Origin: Chloroflexi bacterium UBA4733
GTDB taxonomy: Bacteria > Chloroflexota > UBA4733
Direction of reading: 5' to 3'
Assembly (NCBI GenBank): GCA_002404055.1
Contig: DHIZ01000223.1
Coordinates: forward strand, 1-25,679
DNA length: 25,679 nt
In this document: positions 6,921 through 15,482 of the stretch, piece after piece
Position numbering within the stretch: position 1 is the stretch's first letter
Layout: every line of letters begins with the position of its first letter
Notes under the pieces: generated by a model
The model's database searches: none
Seen by the model: only the letters and a program-made list of their open reading frames with translations
Told to the model about the DNA's origin: nothing
Translations under genes and position numbers: made by a program

Positions 6921-8408
6921 TCAGCGTCTCGCCGAAGCCAGAATCGGCTGACCTGCCTGGTCAATCTTGGCGGCGACTGTCTGGGCGTTCGCCTTGCCGT
7001 TCCACAAGTCTGCCAGGTTTGGCTCGACAGCCTGGCTATCCAGTTGGGTGTAGGCAGAGGTTTTGGGAATGGGCTTGGACTGGGTGAGGGCGTCCAGGAT
7101 CACCTGCTTGTGGGGCGGCGAGTAGGGCGCCTTGAGCCAGGCGTCGGCGTTGGCGACCGAGCGCAGGATGGGGATAGCCAGTTGGTGGGTGACGTAAGAG
7201 GCTTGCCCAGCCGGACTGGTGATGTATTTCAGCAGCTCCCAGCCCAGATCGTGCTGTTTGGCCGCCGTGACGATGCCGAAGTCGGCGCCGCCATAGAAGT
7301 TCCACATCCCGGCCGAGCCGGAGGGCAGCGGCGCACAGTCCCAGGAAAACCCTTTGATCGAACTGTGCATCCCTTCGATGTCGAGCTGGGCAATGTACAT
7401 GCCAACGCGGCCGGTATAGAACAGTTGCCCGCCATTGCTGGAGACCAGGCTGGCCGGCTGCGGTTCCACGCCGTACTTGCTGCCCAGATCGCCCAGCCAT
7501 TGCAGGGCGTTGACGGACTTGGGGTTCGCAAAGGTCAACTTCGTCGGCTGCTGTTCATTGTCGAAGAGCGAGCCGCCGGCCATCCAGACCCAGGGCAGGA
7601 GATAGTTGACGGCGCCGTTGAGGATGTAGAGGCCGAACTGTTTCGTCGGCCCGGTGCCCGAGGTGAGCTTCTGCGCCGTCTGTAACGCAGTATCCCAGGT
7701 CCACTGCTGCTTCGCCGCGAGGTCGTTGGGCGTTGGCAGTCCCGCCTTCTGAAACAGGTCGACGTTGTACCAGAGGATCAGGTTGTTGACAATATCGGGA
7801 AGGTTGAGCAGCTTGCCGTTCCAGGAGTACTCCTCCTTGAGTTGCGGCCAGTAGTCGGCGAATGAGTAGTTGTCGCGGGCGACATACGGGTCCAGCGGCT
7901 CGTAGACGCCAAGGCCGGCGAAGGAGTAGAAGTCCACCGGGTCCGCACGGAAGAGGTCCGGCGGCACACCGCCAGCGATCATCGTCTCCACTTGCTGCTT
8001 CCAGTTGCCCGTGACGTAGTTGAGTTGCAGGTCGACGTTCGGGTGGACCTGCAGGAACCCGGTGCCGACCGCATGCATCACGGTGTCGTAGGTGCGGGCC
8101 CCGTAGTAGTTGATGGTGACCTGGGTCCGCGCGCCGGTGGCCTTGCCTTGCAGCACCGACTGCTGCGTACCGGCGGTCGGGGCAGCCTTCGCCGCACTGG
8201 CACTGTTGCGAGAGAGCGCTGCGGCGCTGGTGTGGCTTGTCGGCACCGTCGTTGCGGTGCTCGCGGTGCTGCTCCCGCAGGCACTCAAGAGTCCGGCTCC
8301 GGTGGACAACGCGCCGAGGGTGGCGAGCAGGAGCGTTCGGCGGGGAAGCACAGCCAGGCTCGAACGCTGGGGGCTAGACGTCCGATCCGGTGGATACGCT
8401 AGCGGCAT
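6921..8408 (-). CDS. ABC transporter substrate-binding lipoprotein (family 1), second SBP of the operon
   Basis: 495 residues from the ATG at 8408 (GGAAGGAG seven bases upstream). The N-terminus has a twin-arginine pair (R23-R24), a hydrophobic stretch and the lipobox LSAC with Cys44, so it should be exported by Tat and lipid-anchored. A Ser/Thr/Ala-rich linker follows before the mature domain starts at TQVTINYYGARTYD. The fold matches family 1 carbohydrate SBPs: QLNYVTGNWKQQVETMIAGG and PPDLFRADPVDFYSFAGLGV, then LWYNVDLFQKAGLPTPND, WTWDTALQTAQKLT, the FYTGRVGMYIAQLD region, and a helical C-terminus (LWNGKANAQTVAAKIDQAG). It sits 58 bases behind another SBP and the two permease genes, so both SBPs may feed one channel. 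The ligand is probably an oligosaccharide, which cannot be specified. Confidence 0.93.
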   Translation of the reverse strand: MPLAYPPDRTSSPQRSSLAVLPRRTLLLATLGALSTGAGLLSACGSSTASTATTVPTSHTSAAALSRNSASAAKAAPTAGTQQSVLQGKATGARTQVTINYYGARTYDTVMHAVGTGFLQVHPNVDLQLNYVTGNWKQQVETMIAGGVPPDLFRADPVDFYSFAGLGVYEPLDPYVARDNYSFADYWPQLKEEYSWNGKLLNLPDIVNNLILWYNVDLFQKAGLPTPNDLAAKQQWTWDTALQTAQKLTSGTGPTKQFGLYILNGAVNYLLPWVWMAGGSLFDNEQQPTKLTFANPKSVNALQWLGDLGSKYGVEPQPASLVSSNGGQLFYTGRVGMYIAQLDIEGMHSSIKGFSWDCAPLPSGSAGMWNFYGGADFGIVTAAKQHDLGWELLKYITSPAGQASYVTHQLAIPILRSVANADAWLKAPYSPPHKQVILDALTQSKPIPKTSAYTQLDSQAVEPNLADLWNGKANAQTVAAKIDQAGQPILASARR

Positions 8409-8466
8409 TGGGCAACTCCTTCCTGATGGGCGGCAGTGATCGGTGCTCTTGCTCCATCTGCTCTCG

Positions 8467-9984
8467 CTATTTCTTCTGGTAGGTGTTGTAGGTCTTGCTG
8501 AGCACGGCATCCACCGGTCCCTTCGCCGCCGTCAGCGCGCTCTGCGCAGTGGCCTTGCCCAGCCAGAGGGCGCTCGTCGACTGGGTCAGCGTATTGGCGA
8601 TTTCCGTCCAGTTCGCAAAGAGGTGGTTGACATTCTCTACCGAGTTCTTGTTGGAGTCGACGATCACCGTCTTGATGTCGGCGGGCTTCATGCCGGTCGG
8701 ACCTTCAAAGAGTTGGAGCCAGGGAGCGACGGCGGTTTGCAGCGGCGCCACGAACCCGGTGGACGTGCTCATGACCGTCGCCGCCGTGTCGCTGACCAGG
8801 TACTTGAGGAACTCCCAGGAGGCGTCGACGTGTTTGCTCTCCTGCTCGATGAACCAGCAGCCGTTAAAGACGGCGTGCTTGTTGCTGACCTGCTTTGGTA
8901 GCGGCGCAATGCCCCATTTGAAGGGCGCCGACTTGTAGTTGCCATAGGCCTGGGTTGGCAGGCCCATCGTCATGCCGATCTTGCCGGTGGCGAAGATATT
9001 GCCCAACTGGGAGAGCGCCTGGGCATCCGCTGCCGAGGGGGAGACGCGCTGCTTGTAGTAGCCGTCGGCGACCGCCTGCACGGAGGCGACGACCGGAGCC
9101 GCCGTCAGGTTGCTGGAGGGCGCGAGACCGGTGGTGTACTGCTCCGGCAGCCAGGGATCACCACCCCAGAGGTAGGCCGACATGTAGACGTTCTGGAGCT
9201 GGCCGAGATCAAGGCCGTACTGGGCGTTCGCCCCTTGTCCGACGTTTTTGGTGAGCTTGGCTGCCGCCGCCATCATGGCATCCCAGGTCCAACTGGCGTC
9301 GTCCCAGGAGGCTGGCGGGTAACTGACGCCGGCGGCGTCGAAGAGTTGCTTGTTGTAGAACAGCATGACGCCGAAGTTGGTGACCTGCGGCATGTGGTAG
9401 TACTTACCGCCGCGTTGATAGAGTTCCGGGATACCGGGCAGGAAGCGACCCATGTCGAAATGGTCGCGGTTGATGAGCGGCGTGAGCTCGCGCAGGATGC
9501 CGCGCAGATAGTAGTCACCGAAGCCGGCCTGACCGAACTCGGAGAAGATATCGGGCGGCGTACCGCTGGCGATCATGGTGGTGAGTTTCGGGTCGACCTG
9601 GTTAGCGGGCGTCACGATGAGTTGCACTTTGATGCCGGGTTGCACCGTCGCGAAGCCGGGGATGACCTGTTTCTCTTCCCAGGGGTTCTCGACGGGGCTG
9701 CTGCGCATCAACCACGAGATCGTCTGCGCTCCCAGCGCCGGTGCGCTGGCGGCCGCTCCTGCTTTTGCGGACGTAGTCGCCGCAACGGTACCGGTCCCGC
9801 TGGACGCCTTGCTCGTGTTCGCCCCGGCGGCAGTAACGGCTGCCGTGCTGCCGGTCGTCGTGGCGTTTCCCGAACTGCCGCCACAGGCGGCCAGGGTGAG
9901 GCCGCTGAGCGACGTAGCGAGCACGCCCAGCAGCCGCCGCCGGCTCAGTTGGGACAGGGAATCATGCAGTGCCTGGTCAGTCAT
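8467..9984 (-). CDS. ABC transporter substrate-binding lipoprotein (family 1), first SBP of the operon
   Basis: 505 residues from the ATG at 9984, chosen because AAGGAG lies six bases upstream. A Tat signal (SRRRLLGVLATSLSGLTLAA) ends at lipobox Cys34. A linker of about 50 residues rich in Ala, Ser, Thr and Gly follows, then the mature domain begins QTISWLMRSSPVENPWEE. SBP landmarks are MIASGTPPDIFSEFG, VMLFYNKQLFDAAGVSYPPA, ASWTWDAMMAAAAKLTKN, FATGKIGMTMGLPTQAYGN and a C-terminal WLGKATAQSALTAAKGPVDA helix. It directly follows the MalG-like permease gene, separated by a hairpin, and precedes the second SBP. It is the expected receptor of this importer. The sugar is unknown. Confidence 0.93.
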   Translation of the reverse strand: MTDQALHDSLSQLSRRRLLGVLATSLSGLTLAACGGSSGNATTTGSTAAVTAAGANTSKASSGTGTVAATTSAKAGAAASAPALGAQTISWLMRSSPVENPWEEKQVIPGFATVQPGIKVQLIVTPANQVDPKLTTMIASGTPPDIFSEFGQAGFGDYYLRGILRELTPLINRDHFDMGRFLPGIPELYQRGGKYYHMPQVTNFGVMLFYNKQLFDAAGVSYPPASWDDASWTWDAMMAAAAKLTKNVGQGANAQYGLDLGQLQNVYMSAYLWGGDPWLPEQYTTGLAPSSNLTAAPVVASVQAVADGYYKQRVSPSAADAQALSQLGNIFATGKIGMTMGLPTQAYGNYKSAPFKWGIAPLPKQVSNKHAVFNGCWFIEQESKHVDASWEFLKYLVSDTAATVMSTSTGFVAPLQTAVAPWLQLFEGPTGMKPADIKTVIVDSNKNSVENVNHLFANWTEIANTLTQSTSALWLGKATAQSALTAAKGPVDAVLSKTYNTYQKK

Positions 9985-10013
9985 GCTGCGCTCCTTTGCT
10001 GTGGACCCATTAC

Positions 10014-10034
10014 CCGGCGTGGCACCCACGCCGG
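10014..10034. other. Intercistronic stem-loop between permease and SBP genes
   Basis: A perfect nine-base-pair stem, CCGGCGTGG with CCACGCCGG, encloses a three-base loop (CAC). It lies in the 59-base gap between the permease stop and the SBP start. There is no T-run, so termination is not predicted. Stem-loops at such places in importer operons are known to change the ratio of SBP to permease message by affecting mRNA decay, and that is the likeliest role. Confidence 0.55.
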
Positions 10035-10043
10035 AGTTGTCGC

Positions 10044-10946
10044 TTACCCTTTGACACCCGTGATCACGACCCCCTGAATGAAGTAGCGCTGCGCCAGGAA
10101 GAAGAGGCCGATGCAGGGCAGCAGCGCCATCAGCGAGGCCGCCATCAAGAGGTTCCAGGGCGTCATCCCGTAGTCGGCGGTGAAGTTCTGCAAGGCCAGG
10201 GCCACGGTGTAGTGTCCCTGCGTGTTCAGGTAGATCAGCGGCTTCAGGAAGTCGTTCCAGTTACCCAGGAAGGTGAAAATCGCCACCACGCCCAGCGCCG
10301 GCCGGGAGAGCGGCAGCAGGATGCGCCAGTAAAGACCGAAGTAGCCGCAGCCGTCCATGCGCGCGGCGTCGTCCATCTCGGAAGGAATGGAGAGAAAAAA
10401 CTGCCGCAGTAGAAAGACGTTGAAGGGACCGGCGAAGAAGGTCGGCACGATCAGCGGCAGCAGCGTATCGATCCAGCCGAGGTGCTTGAAGAGGATGAAC
10501 TGCGGAATCAGCAGCACCTGCTGCGGCAGCATGAGCGTTGCCAGCACCAGCATAAAGAGGACGGAGCGACCGGGCGTGCGCAGCCGGGCGAAAGCAAAGG
10601 CCACCAGCGACGCGCTCAGTATCTCACCCAGCACGGCACTGAGCGAGACGATGGCGGAGTTGCGGTAGACGACCGTCCAGTGCATGGAGTCCAGCGCCTG
10701 GGGGTAGTTCTGCCATTGGGGAGTGGCCGGCACCCACTGCGGCGGCTGCAACAAGACCTGGCCGGCGGCCTTGAGCGAGGTGCTCAGCATCCAGAGCAGC
10801 GGAAACACCACGGCGACCGCGCCGGCAGCGATGATCAGCGTGGCGACGCTGCGCCAGAGCAGTTCCGATGTGCGCACGCCGAGCCGTGGCCTGGTCGGCG
10901 AGGCCAGCATCGTGGCCGGGCTGCCGGTTTCGCTGCGCGTGGCCAT
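10044..10946 (-). CDS. Carbohydrate ABC transporter permease, MalG-like
   Basis: 300 residues with about six membrane segments. The first is near residues 30-55 (ATLIIAAGAVAVVFPLLWML), and the start of the large periplasmic part is the typical PQWVPATPQWQNYPQALDSM. The EAA loop that docks the ATPase is near residues 188-212: EMDDAARMDGCGYFGLYWRI followed by LLPLSRPAL. The protein ends with FIQGVVITGVKG, the usual MalG-type C-terminus. The ATG at 10946 follows the TAG of the upstream permease directly, with GGAG about nine bases upstream inside that gene, so translation is probably coupled. It forms the second half of the membrane channel. No ATPase gene is present in the window, so a shared MsmK/UgpC-type ATPase encoded elsewhere is expected. 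Confidence 0.95.
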   Translation of the reverse strand: MATRSETGSPATMLASPTRPRLGVRTSELLWRSVATLIIAAGAVAVVFPLLWMLSTSLKAAGQVLLQPPQWVPATPQWQNYPQALDSMHWTVVYRNSAIVSLSAVLGEILSASLVAFAFARLRTPGRSVLFMLVLATLMLPQQVLLIPQFILFKHLGWIDTLLPLIVPTFFAGPFNVFLLRQFFLSIPSEMDDAARMDGCGYFGLYWRILLPLSRPALGVVAIFTFLGNWNDFLKPLIYLNTQGHYTVALALQNFTADYGMTPWNLLMAASLMALLPCIGLFFLAQRYFIQGVVITGVKG

Positions 10947-11888
10947 CTAGCGTCTCTCCTCTTTGGAGTCGTAGTAGACGAGAGACGAACTGAAGCGGAA
11001 GGCCAGCGCGGTCAGCGCCATCACGATGACGAAGAGAATCCAGGCCAGCGCAGAGGCGTAGCCGAAGTGAAAGTACTGGAAGGCTTCCTGATAGAGGTAG
11101 AGCACGTAGAAGTAGGTGGCGTAGCTGGGTCCGCCCTGGGTGATGATGAAGGCGCCGGTGAAGACCTGGAAGGAGCCGATCATCAGCATAATCAGGTTGA
11201 AGAAGATGACCGGACTGATCATCGGCAGGGTGATACGGATGTACTGCTGGAAGCGGCCGGCGCCGTCCAGTTCCGCTGCTTCGTAGAGTGGCGTCGGCAC
11301 GCCTTGCATGCCGGCCAGGTAGATCAGCATGGGGCCGCCGACGCCCCAGATGCTCATGATGATGAAGGCGGGCAAGGCCCAGGTCGGACTGAAGAACCAC
11401 TGGGGACCCTGGATGTGGAAGACGTTGTAGAGGATGGTGTTCACCACCCCGAAGTCCGGCTGGAAGATCCAGGACCAGAGCAGGGCCACGGCCACGCCGG
11501 AGGTGACGACCGGCAAGTAGTAGAGAGTTCGCCAGAGCGAGAGGGCCGGCACCTTCTGGTTGAGCAGGGTGGCCAGTAGGAGGGCGCCGATCACGCCCAG
11601 CGGCACGGCGCCCAGGGTATAGAAGGCAGTGACCTTGAGGGACTGCCAGAAGAGCTGCGTCTGGAAGATCGTCTGGTAGTTTTGCAGGCCGAGGAAGGAG
11701 AGCGGATGAATGGCATCATAATCGGAGAAGCTGAAGAGCAGCGAGGCGATGATCGGTCCTAACGTCAGCCCGACAAAGCCGATCAGCCAGGGGGAGAGGA
11801 AGGCGTAGAAGGCGAGTGACTCGCGGCGTGCCGGGGTGAGCCGGCGCCGAGAACGCCGCGCTGGTAACGCCGCGGTGCTCGCGCTCAT
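10947..11888 (-). CDS. Carbohydrate ABC transporter permease, MalF-like
   Basis: 313 residues from the ATG at 11888 (AAGGAG five bases upstream). It has an Arg-rich cytoplasmic N-terminus, then a first membrane segment (LAFYAFLSPWLIGFVGLTLG) and the family hallmark SFSDYDAIHPLSFLGLQNYQ. Further membrane helices follow, with the EAA loop near residues 201-226 (EAAELDGAGRFQQYIRITLP). The C-terminal segment includes YVLYLYQEAFQYFHFGYASA, typical of the first permease of CUT1 sugar importers. It pairs with the adjacent MalG-like subunit. Its start overlaps the stop of the LacI-type stub in an ATGA arrangement, so its expression is tied to that stub. Substrate not predictable. Confidence 0.95.
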   Translation of the reverse strand: MSASTAALPARRSRRRLTPARRESLAFYAFLSPWLIGFVGLTLGPIIASLLFSFSDYDAIHPLSFLGLQNYQTIFQTQLFWQSLKVTAFYTLGAVPLGVIGALLLATLLNQKVPALSLWRTLYYLPVVTSGVAVALLWSWIFQPDFGVVNTILYNVFHIQGPQWFFSPTWALPAFIIMSIWGVGGPMLIYLAGMQGVPTPLYEAAELDGAGRFQQYIRITLPMISPVIFFNLIMLMIGSFQVFTGAFIITQGGPSYATYFYVLYLYQEAFQYFHFGYASALAWILFVIVMALTALAFRFSSSLVYYDSKEERR

Positions 11889-12106
11889 GGATGCTCCTTT
11901 GGGGCTGCTGCGACGGAGCCGCGTGGCGCCAGACTGCAAGGCAGCAGCGCCTGCGCCGCCCGGTTGGGCGCATAGTTCATCCGAGCGGCAGCGCGTTGAA
12001 TCCGCTCGCGGGTAGCCGCCGCGATCGCCGGATGATCACGCAGGGCCAGGGACACGGTCGATGAGTCCACGCCCAGTTCCCTCGCGATGTCTTTGATGGT
12101 GGCCAT
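11885..12106 (-). pseudogene. LacI-family DNA-binding domain only (sensor domain missing)
   Basis: 73 residues from the ATG at 12106. Residues 1-55 are a full LacI helix-turn-helix (MATIKDIARELGVDSSTVSL, then ALRDHPAIAAATRERIQRAA), and the hinge helix (YAPNRAAQAL) is intact. LacI regulators normally have about 330 residues. Here the sugar-binding domain is absent, and after AQALL the reading passes into PCSLAPRGSVAAAPKEHP and stops in a four-base ATGA overlap with the permease start. The last codons therefore contain the permease ribosome-binding site, which points to a deletion between the 5' part of a lacI-type gene and the permease leader. It is transcribed from the promoter at 12155-12183. 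It could be a dead remnant, or a small protein that still binds an operator weakly without sugar control. The domain identity is certain; its function is not. Confidence 0.8.
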
Positions 12107-12154
12107 GGCGTCCCGTCGCCGAGCCGAATTCAATCGTCGTAATCAATCGTGTGA

Positions 12155-12183
12155 ATACTAGCGCTGAGAGTCTGGACTGTCAA
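12155..12183 (-). promoter_or_regulatory. Sigma-70-type promoter of the importer operon
   Basis: On the minus strand a perfect -35 TTGACA (12178-12183) is followed by a 17-base spacer and the -10 TAGTAT (12155-12160), placing the start near 12148, about 40 bases before the LacI-type stub. An AGCGCT dyad at 12160-12165, the CG-centred core typical of LacI-family operators, touches the -10 box. Flanking symmetry is poor, so the operator is only suggestive. The rest of the 227-base gap holds nothing else recognised. Confidence 0.7.
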
Positions 12184-12333
12184 GGCTCTGCTGTCGCCCA
12201 CACGAGCGATCCCCCTGGTGCAGGGGCTACGGTTGCTCCTTCACGTCCGGCGGATTTGGCCGACCCGGCCCGATTGCAGCGCTCAGTTGGGATAATGGCA
12301 GGTACGACACGTCGTCGTGTTCCGTTACCTTTC

Positions 12334-13749
12334 TTACCTACTTTGGTGCGCAGCAAGATAGGCATCGACCAATTGGACGGTCTTCGTAGTGATGGTCTCG
12401 ACGGTGCTGCTGCCATCCCACAGGTAAGCAAACTGCTTGGTGAAGATGGCGTTGATCTCGGCAAAGTTCGGGGTGGCGCGGAAGGCGCGAGCCAGTTTTT
12501 GTCCATCAATGCCGACTTGACGGTGGGTGGGCGGCAGCGTGGGGTCAAGCGTAGCAATCTTTTGCAGCACCGATTCGCGTGCCGGAAAGTACGTATTGGC
12601 CAGCACTAGCTCGGATTGCGGAGAGGCAAGGTAGCTGAGCAGCTTCCATGCCGCCGGTAGTTGCGGCGTGTGGGCGTTGGCGCACCAGTAGACCCCTGCG
12701 GCGGCGGTGGTGACTCGCGGACCGGCGCCCTTGGGCGTGATGGCGAAGTCCCACTTGAATTTCGCCGGACGGTAGGTGGCGACTGAAGCAACTGGGGCGA
12801 ACAGCATCGCCAAGCGGCCGCTCAGAAAGAGCGAGAGCGGGTTCTCCGTCGACAGCGTCGCCGGCGTCGGCGCAACCTTGTTTTTGACGATCAAGTCTTG
12901 CATGAACTGCAGCGCCTGCACCGCCGCCGGCTGGTTCACCAAGCAGTGCGTAAACTGATCGTCAAAGACGTGGGCGTCGTTGGCGTAGAGCCACTGCCCC
13001 CAGCCGCCGACGAAGTCGGTGCCCACGGTAAAACCGTACTGTGCTCCGCCGCCGCTTCCTGTCGTCAACTTCTGAGCGGTGTCCAGAAAGCCAGCAAAGT
13101 CCCAGCCTGCAGCGTCCCAGCTCTGCGGCGGATGAGCCACACCCATCTTGTCGAAAAGGTCCACGTTCCAATAGATGCACTGGTTGGAGAAGCCGCGCGG
13201 CAACGCCACGGTCGCTCCTTTCCAGACCATACGCTGGCGTGGCAGCGGCACATAGTCGGAGAGGTCGTAATGGTCCTGCTGGAGCAGCGCGTCCAGGGTC
13301 GCCGGGACGCCGCTGTTAGCCAGGCGGGGTAGGTCGTTGCCGGAGAGCGCGAAGACATCTGTCAAAGCGCCACCCGCCGCCATGGTCTCCAGTTTCGTGC
13401 TGTACTGTGTCCCAGCGACGCCCTGAAGACTGGCGGGCGCCTGCGGGTTGGCCTGATTCCACTGATCAATGACTTTCGTCAGCAAGGGCAACCCCTGAGC
13501 ATCAATGTCGCTGATGACCGTGAGGCCCTGCTTGCCGCTGGTCTGCGCGGTACTCGGTTTCGCTGCGGTTGAAGGTATCGTCGTTGCAGCGGTTGTCGTG
13601 ACTCCGACGCTCGGCAATGCCGTCGGGCTGCTGGTGCTGGCGGAAGCGCAAGCCGAAAGCAGCGCGATGCCTGGGAACGCATGACCCAATGCGCCGAGAA
13701 GGCCCCGACGGGACAGCACGAGCCCGGCATGTTGTCTGGTCCGCTTCAA
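12334..13749 (-). CDS. ABC transporter substrate-binding lipoprotein (family 1), orphan
   Basis: 471 residues from a TTG at 13749, supported by AGGAG seven bases upstream. The Tat signal is SRRGLLGALGHAFPGIALLS with lipobox Cys34, followed by a Ser/Thr/Ala-rich linker of about 40 residues. The mature protein starts near GLTVISDIDAQGLPLLTKVI. SBP landmarks include DVFALSGNDLPRLANSGV, QCIYWNVDLFDKMGVAHPPQ, SWDAAGWDFAGFLDTAQKLT, LFLSGRLAMLFAP and a final YLWDGSSTVETITTKTVQLV helix. It lies 73 bases behind the sulfatase gene on the same strand, so the two may be cotranscribed; a TACAAT-like -10 near 13800-13805 offers a weak internal promoter. No permease genes adjoin it, so it must use another importer or has lost its own. 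Ligand unknown, perhaps a sulfated sugar judged only from its neighbour. Confidence 0.92.
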   Translation of the reverse strand: MKRTRQHAGLVLSRRGLLGALGHAFPGIALLSACASASTSSPTALPSVGVTTTAATTIPSTAAKPSTAQTSGKQGLTVISDIDAQGLPLLTKVIDQWNQANPQAPASLQGVAGTQYSTKLETMAAGGALTDVFALSGNDLPRLANSGVPATLDALLQQDHYDLSDYVPLPRQRMVWKGATVALPRGFSNQCIYWNVDLFDKMGVAHPPQSWDAAGWDFAGFLDTAQKLTTGSGGGAQYGFTVGTDFVGGWGQWLYANDAHVFDDQFTHCLVNQPAAVQALQFMQDLIVKNKVAPTPATLSTENPLSLFLSGRLAMLFAPVASVATYRPAKFKWDFAITPKGAGPRVTTAAAGVYWCANAHTPQLPAAWKLLSYLASPQSELVLANTYFPARESVLQKIATLDPTLPPTHRQVGIDGQKLARAFRATPNFAEINAIFTKQFAYLWDGSSTVETITTKTVQLVDAYLAAHQSR

Positions 13750-13822
13750 CGTGTCACTCCTACTGGCGGCAGCTCAATCTGATCGGAACGCAGGTGTTCA
13801 TTGTATACGACGGTAGGCGCGG

Positions 13823-15322
13823 CTAACTATCCCGCCAGGGCAATCCATGCGAGAGCCGCTGCACCGCGACGTTGGCGTTCCGCTCAGGGTCGTACCAGGC
13901 GACGAGCTGGCGTCTCAGCGCCTCCTGCTCTTGGCGATACCGTGGATCAGCGATCAGGTTGACGCGCTCTTCTGGGTCCTCCACCTCGTCGTAGAGCTCG
14001 TCCGTTGCCCCCTGGTTGTAGATGTACTTGTACTGGTGCGTGCGAATCATAAAGGAGGCGACCGGCGACCGTAGATGGTACTCGCTAAACGCCGCTGGCG
14101 GCCCAGGGAGCGACGGGTCCCGTGCGATTGCAGCGAAGCTGGCGGCATCAAGGTGCTCCGGGGCAGTGGGGGTATCGACAATCGTCGTGCGTTGAGGAGC
14201 GTCCAGACCGGCGAGCTCGCTGAGGGTGGGATAGAGTCCAATTATTTCCGTCAGGGCCGGGGCAACGGCGCCCTGCGGGAGCTGGGGCGGGTGGCTGAGG
14301 ATCAAGGGCACGCGGACGGATGGCTCAAACAGGCAGAACTTTCCCCGCAAGCCGTGCTCGCCCAGGAGGTGCCCGTGGTCGGACGTGTAGGCAACGACGG
14401 TACTGTCCTGCAGCTTGAGCTCCTGCAACGCGGTCAACACCTGGCCGACGCAGGTGTCCACGAAGGCCAGGTTGCCGAGGTACCCGGCGTTGCTGGCGCG
14501 CTGGCGCCGCGGCGCGAGCTGTCGTGACGCGCGCATTCGCTGCTGGAGATGGTGCGGGTACTGTTCAATCTCCTCCTCGCTGACGGGCGGAAGGACGATA
14601 CTCTCGATTGGGTAGCGCGCCGCCCATTCCGCTGGCGGATACAGCGGGGCATGCGGTTTCAAGAAGCTGACGACAAGGAAGAAGGGCTGGTCGCAGTAAC
14701 GCGTCAAGAACTTTGCCGCTTCGCGGGCGATGAGGGAATCGAGGTGATCGGAAGCGTCGAGGTGCGAGGCCATCGTTTCGAACGTATACCGCTGCACCTT
14801 TCCCGCCCACGGGCTCGCACCATCCCAGAGGTCCGTGACATCTGGGAAGCAGGCGCCATGATCATCGACGCTCTGGAAGAAGTTGTCACTCTCGGGGGCG
14901 TTGGCGATCTCGTTGGCGTAATGCTGGACTTTGGGACCGAGGTACATCAGCCAGTCGTTGATGGTAAGGGTGTACGCGAAACCATGGTGATTTCCATCAC
15001 GAAAGTGCATCTTGCCGAGCAGGGCAGTGAGATACCCTTGCTCAGCGAAATGATGTGCCACGGTGCGGTAGCGCCAGTCCAGGCGGTCGGTATTATCGAT
15101 CGCCCCGGTCGTGTGGGCATAGAGACCGGTCAACAGGGACATGCGCGAGGCGACGCACACGGGGTACGGGCAGTACGCCTGGCTGAAGCGCACCCCGCGC
15201 GCTGCGAGACTGTCGATGTGCGGCGTCGGGACGAGATCGTTTCCGGCGCAGGTCATGAGGTCGGCGCGATGCTGATCAGTCATGACGAGCAAGACATTGA
15301 AACGTTCTCTCTGTCGGGCCAC
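13823..15322 (-). CDS. Sulfatase (formylglycine type, CxASR motif)
   Basis: 499 residues, GTG start at 15322 with only a weak GGGAAG upstream. The N-terminal strand NVLLVMTDQHRADLM carries the first metal ligands. The active-site segment CPYPVCVASRMSLLTG has Cys56-Val-Ala-Ser-Arg60, which fits the C-x-(P/A)-S-R motif read by formylglycine-generating enzymes, so Cys56 should be the catalytic residue. Other landmarks are SFLKPHAPLYPPAEW, VVAYTSDHGHLLGEHGLRGK (metal-binding DHG) and the C-terminal QYKYIYNQGATDELYDEVED block. It lacks a signal peptide, so it probably acts inside the cell, unlike many secreted arylsulfatases. It is the first gene of a short unit with the orphan SBP, consistent with desulfation of an imported sulfate ester. 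Choline-sulfatase-like or phosphonate-monoester activities are alternatives. Confidence 0.93.
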   Translation of the reverse strand: MARQRERFNVLLVMTDQHRADLMTCAGNDLVPTPHIDSLAARGVRFSQAYCPYPVCVASRMSLLTGLYAHTTGAIDNTDRLDWRYRTVAHHFAEQGYLTALLGKMHFRDGNHHGFAYTLTINDWLMYLGPKVQHYANEIANAPESDNFFQSVDDHGACFPDVTDLWDGASPWAGKVQRYTFETMASHLDASDHLDSLIAREAAKFLTRYCDQPFFLVVSFLKPHAPLYPPAEWAARYPIESIVLPPVSEEEIEQYPHHLQQRMRASRQLAPRRQRASNAGYLGNLAFVDTCVGQVLTALQELKLQDSTVVAYTSDHGHLLGEHGLRGKFCLFEPSVRVPLILSHPPQLPQGAVAPALTEIIGLYPTLSELAGLDAPQRTTIVDTPTAPEHLDAASFAAIARDPSLPGPPAAFSEYHLRSPVASFMIRTHQYKYIYNQGATDELYDEVEDPEERVNLIADPRYRQEQEALRRQLVAWYDPERNANVAVQRLSHGLPWRDS

Positions 15323-15482
15323 GGGCTTCCCTGCTTTCTTTCAAGATCAATGGCTGAGCCGGAGGTCCTGAAGTGTACAGGATGGTGATTGGTCGGGAAT
15401 GATGCAACAACCCGGGTAGAAGGGCATATCGGGGGTGACGCAAAGTAATGCACAGCAAGTGCGTAGCAAAACGGAGGCGCCG

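Noticed and set aside
10482..11579. 365-codon plus-strand open frame opposite the permease genes
   Set aside because: Translation is a Gln/His/Arg/Glu-rich shadow of membrane-protein codons; both permeases are unmistakable.
12127..12155. Direct repeats of CAATCGT and an ATTCA/TGAAT pair upstream of the LacI-type stub
   Set aside because: Short, with spacing not matching a LacI operator; the AGCGCT dyad beside the promoter is the better candidate.
12307..12320. ACACG-tcgt-CGTGT hairpin after the orphan SBP gene
   Set aside because: Five-base-pair stem without a T-run on the minus strand; termination unsupported.
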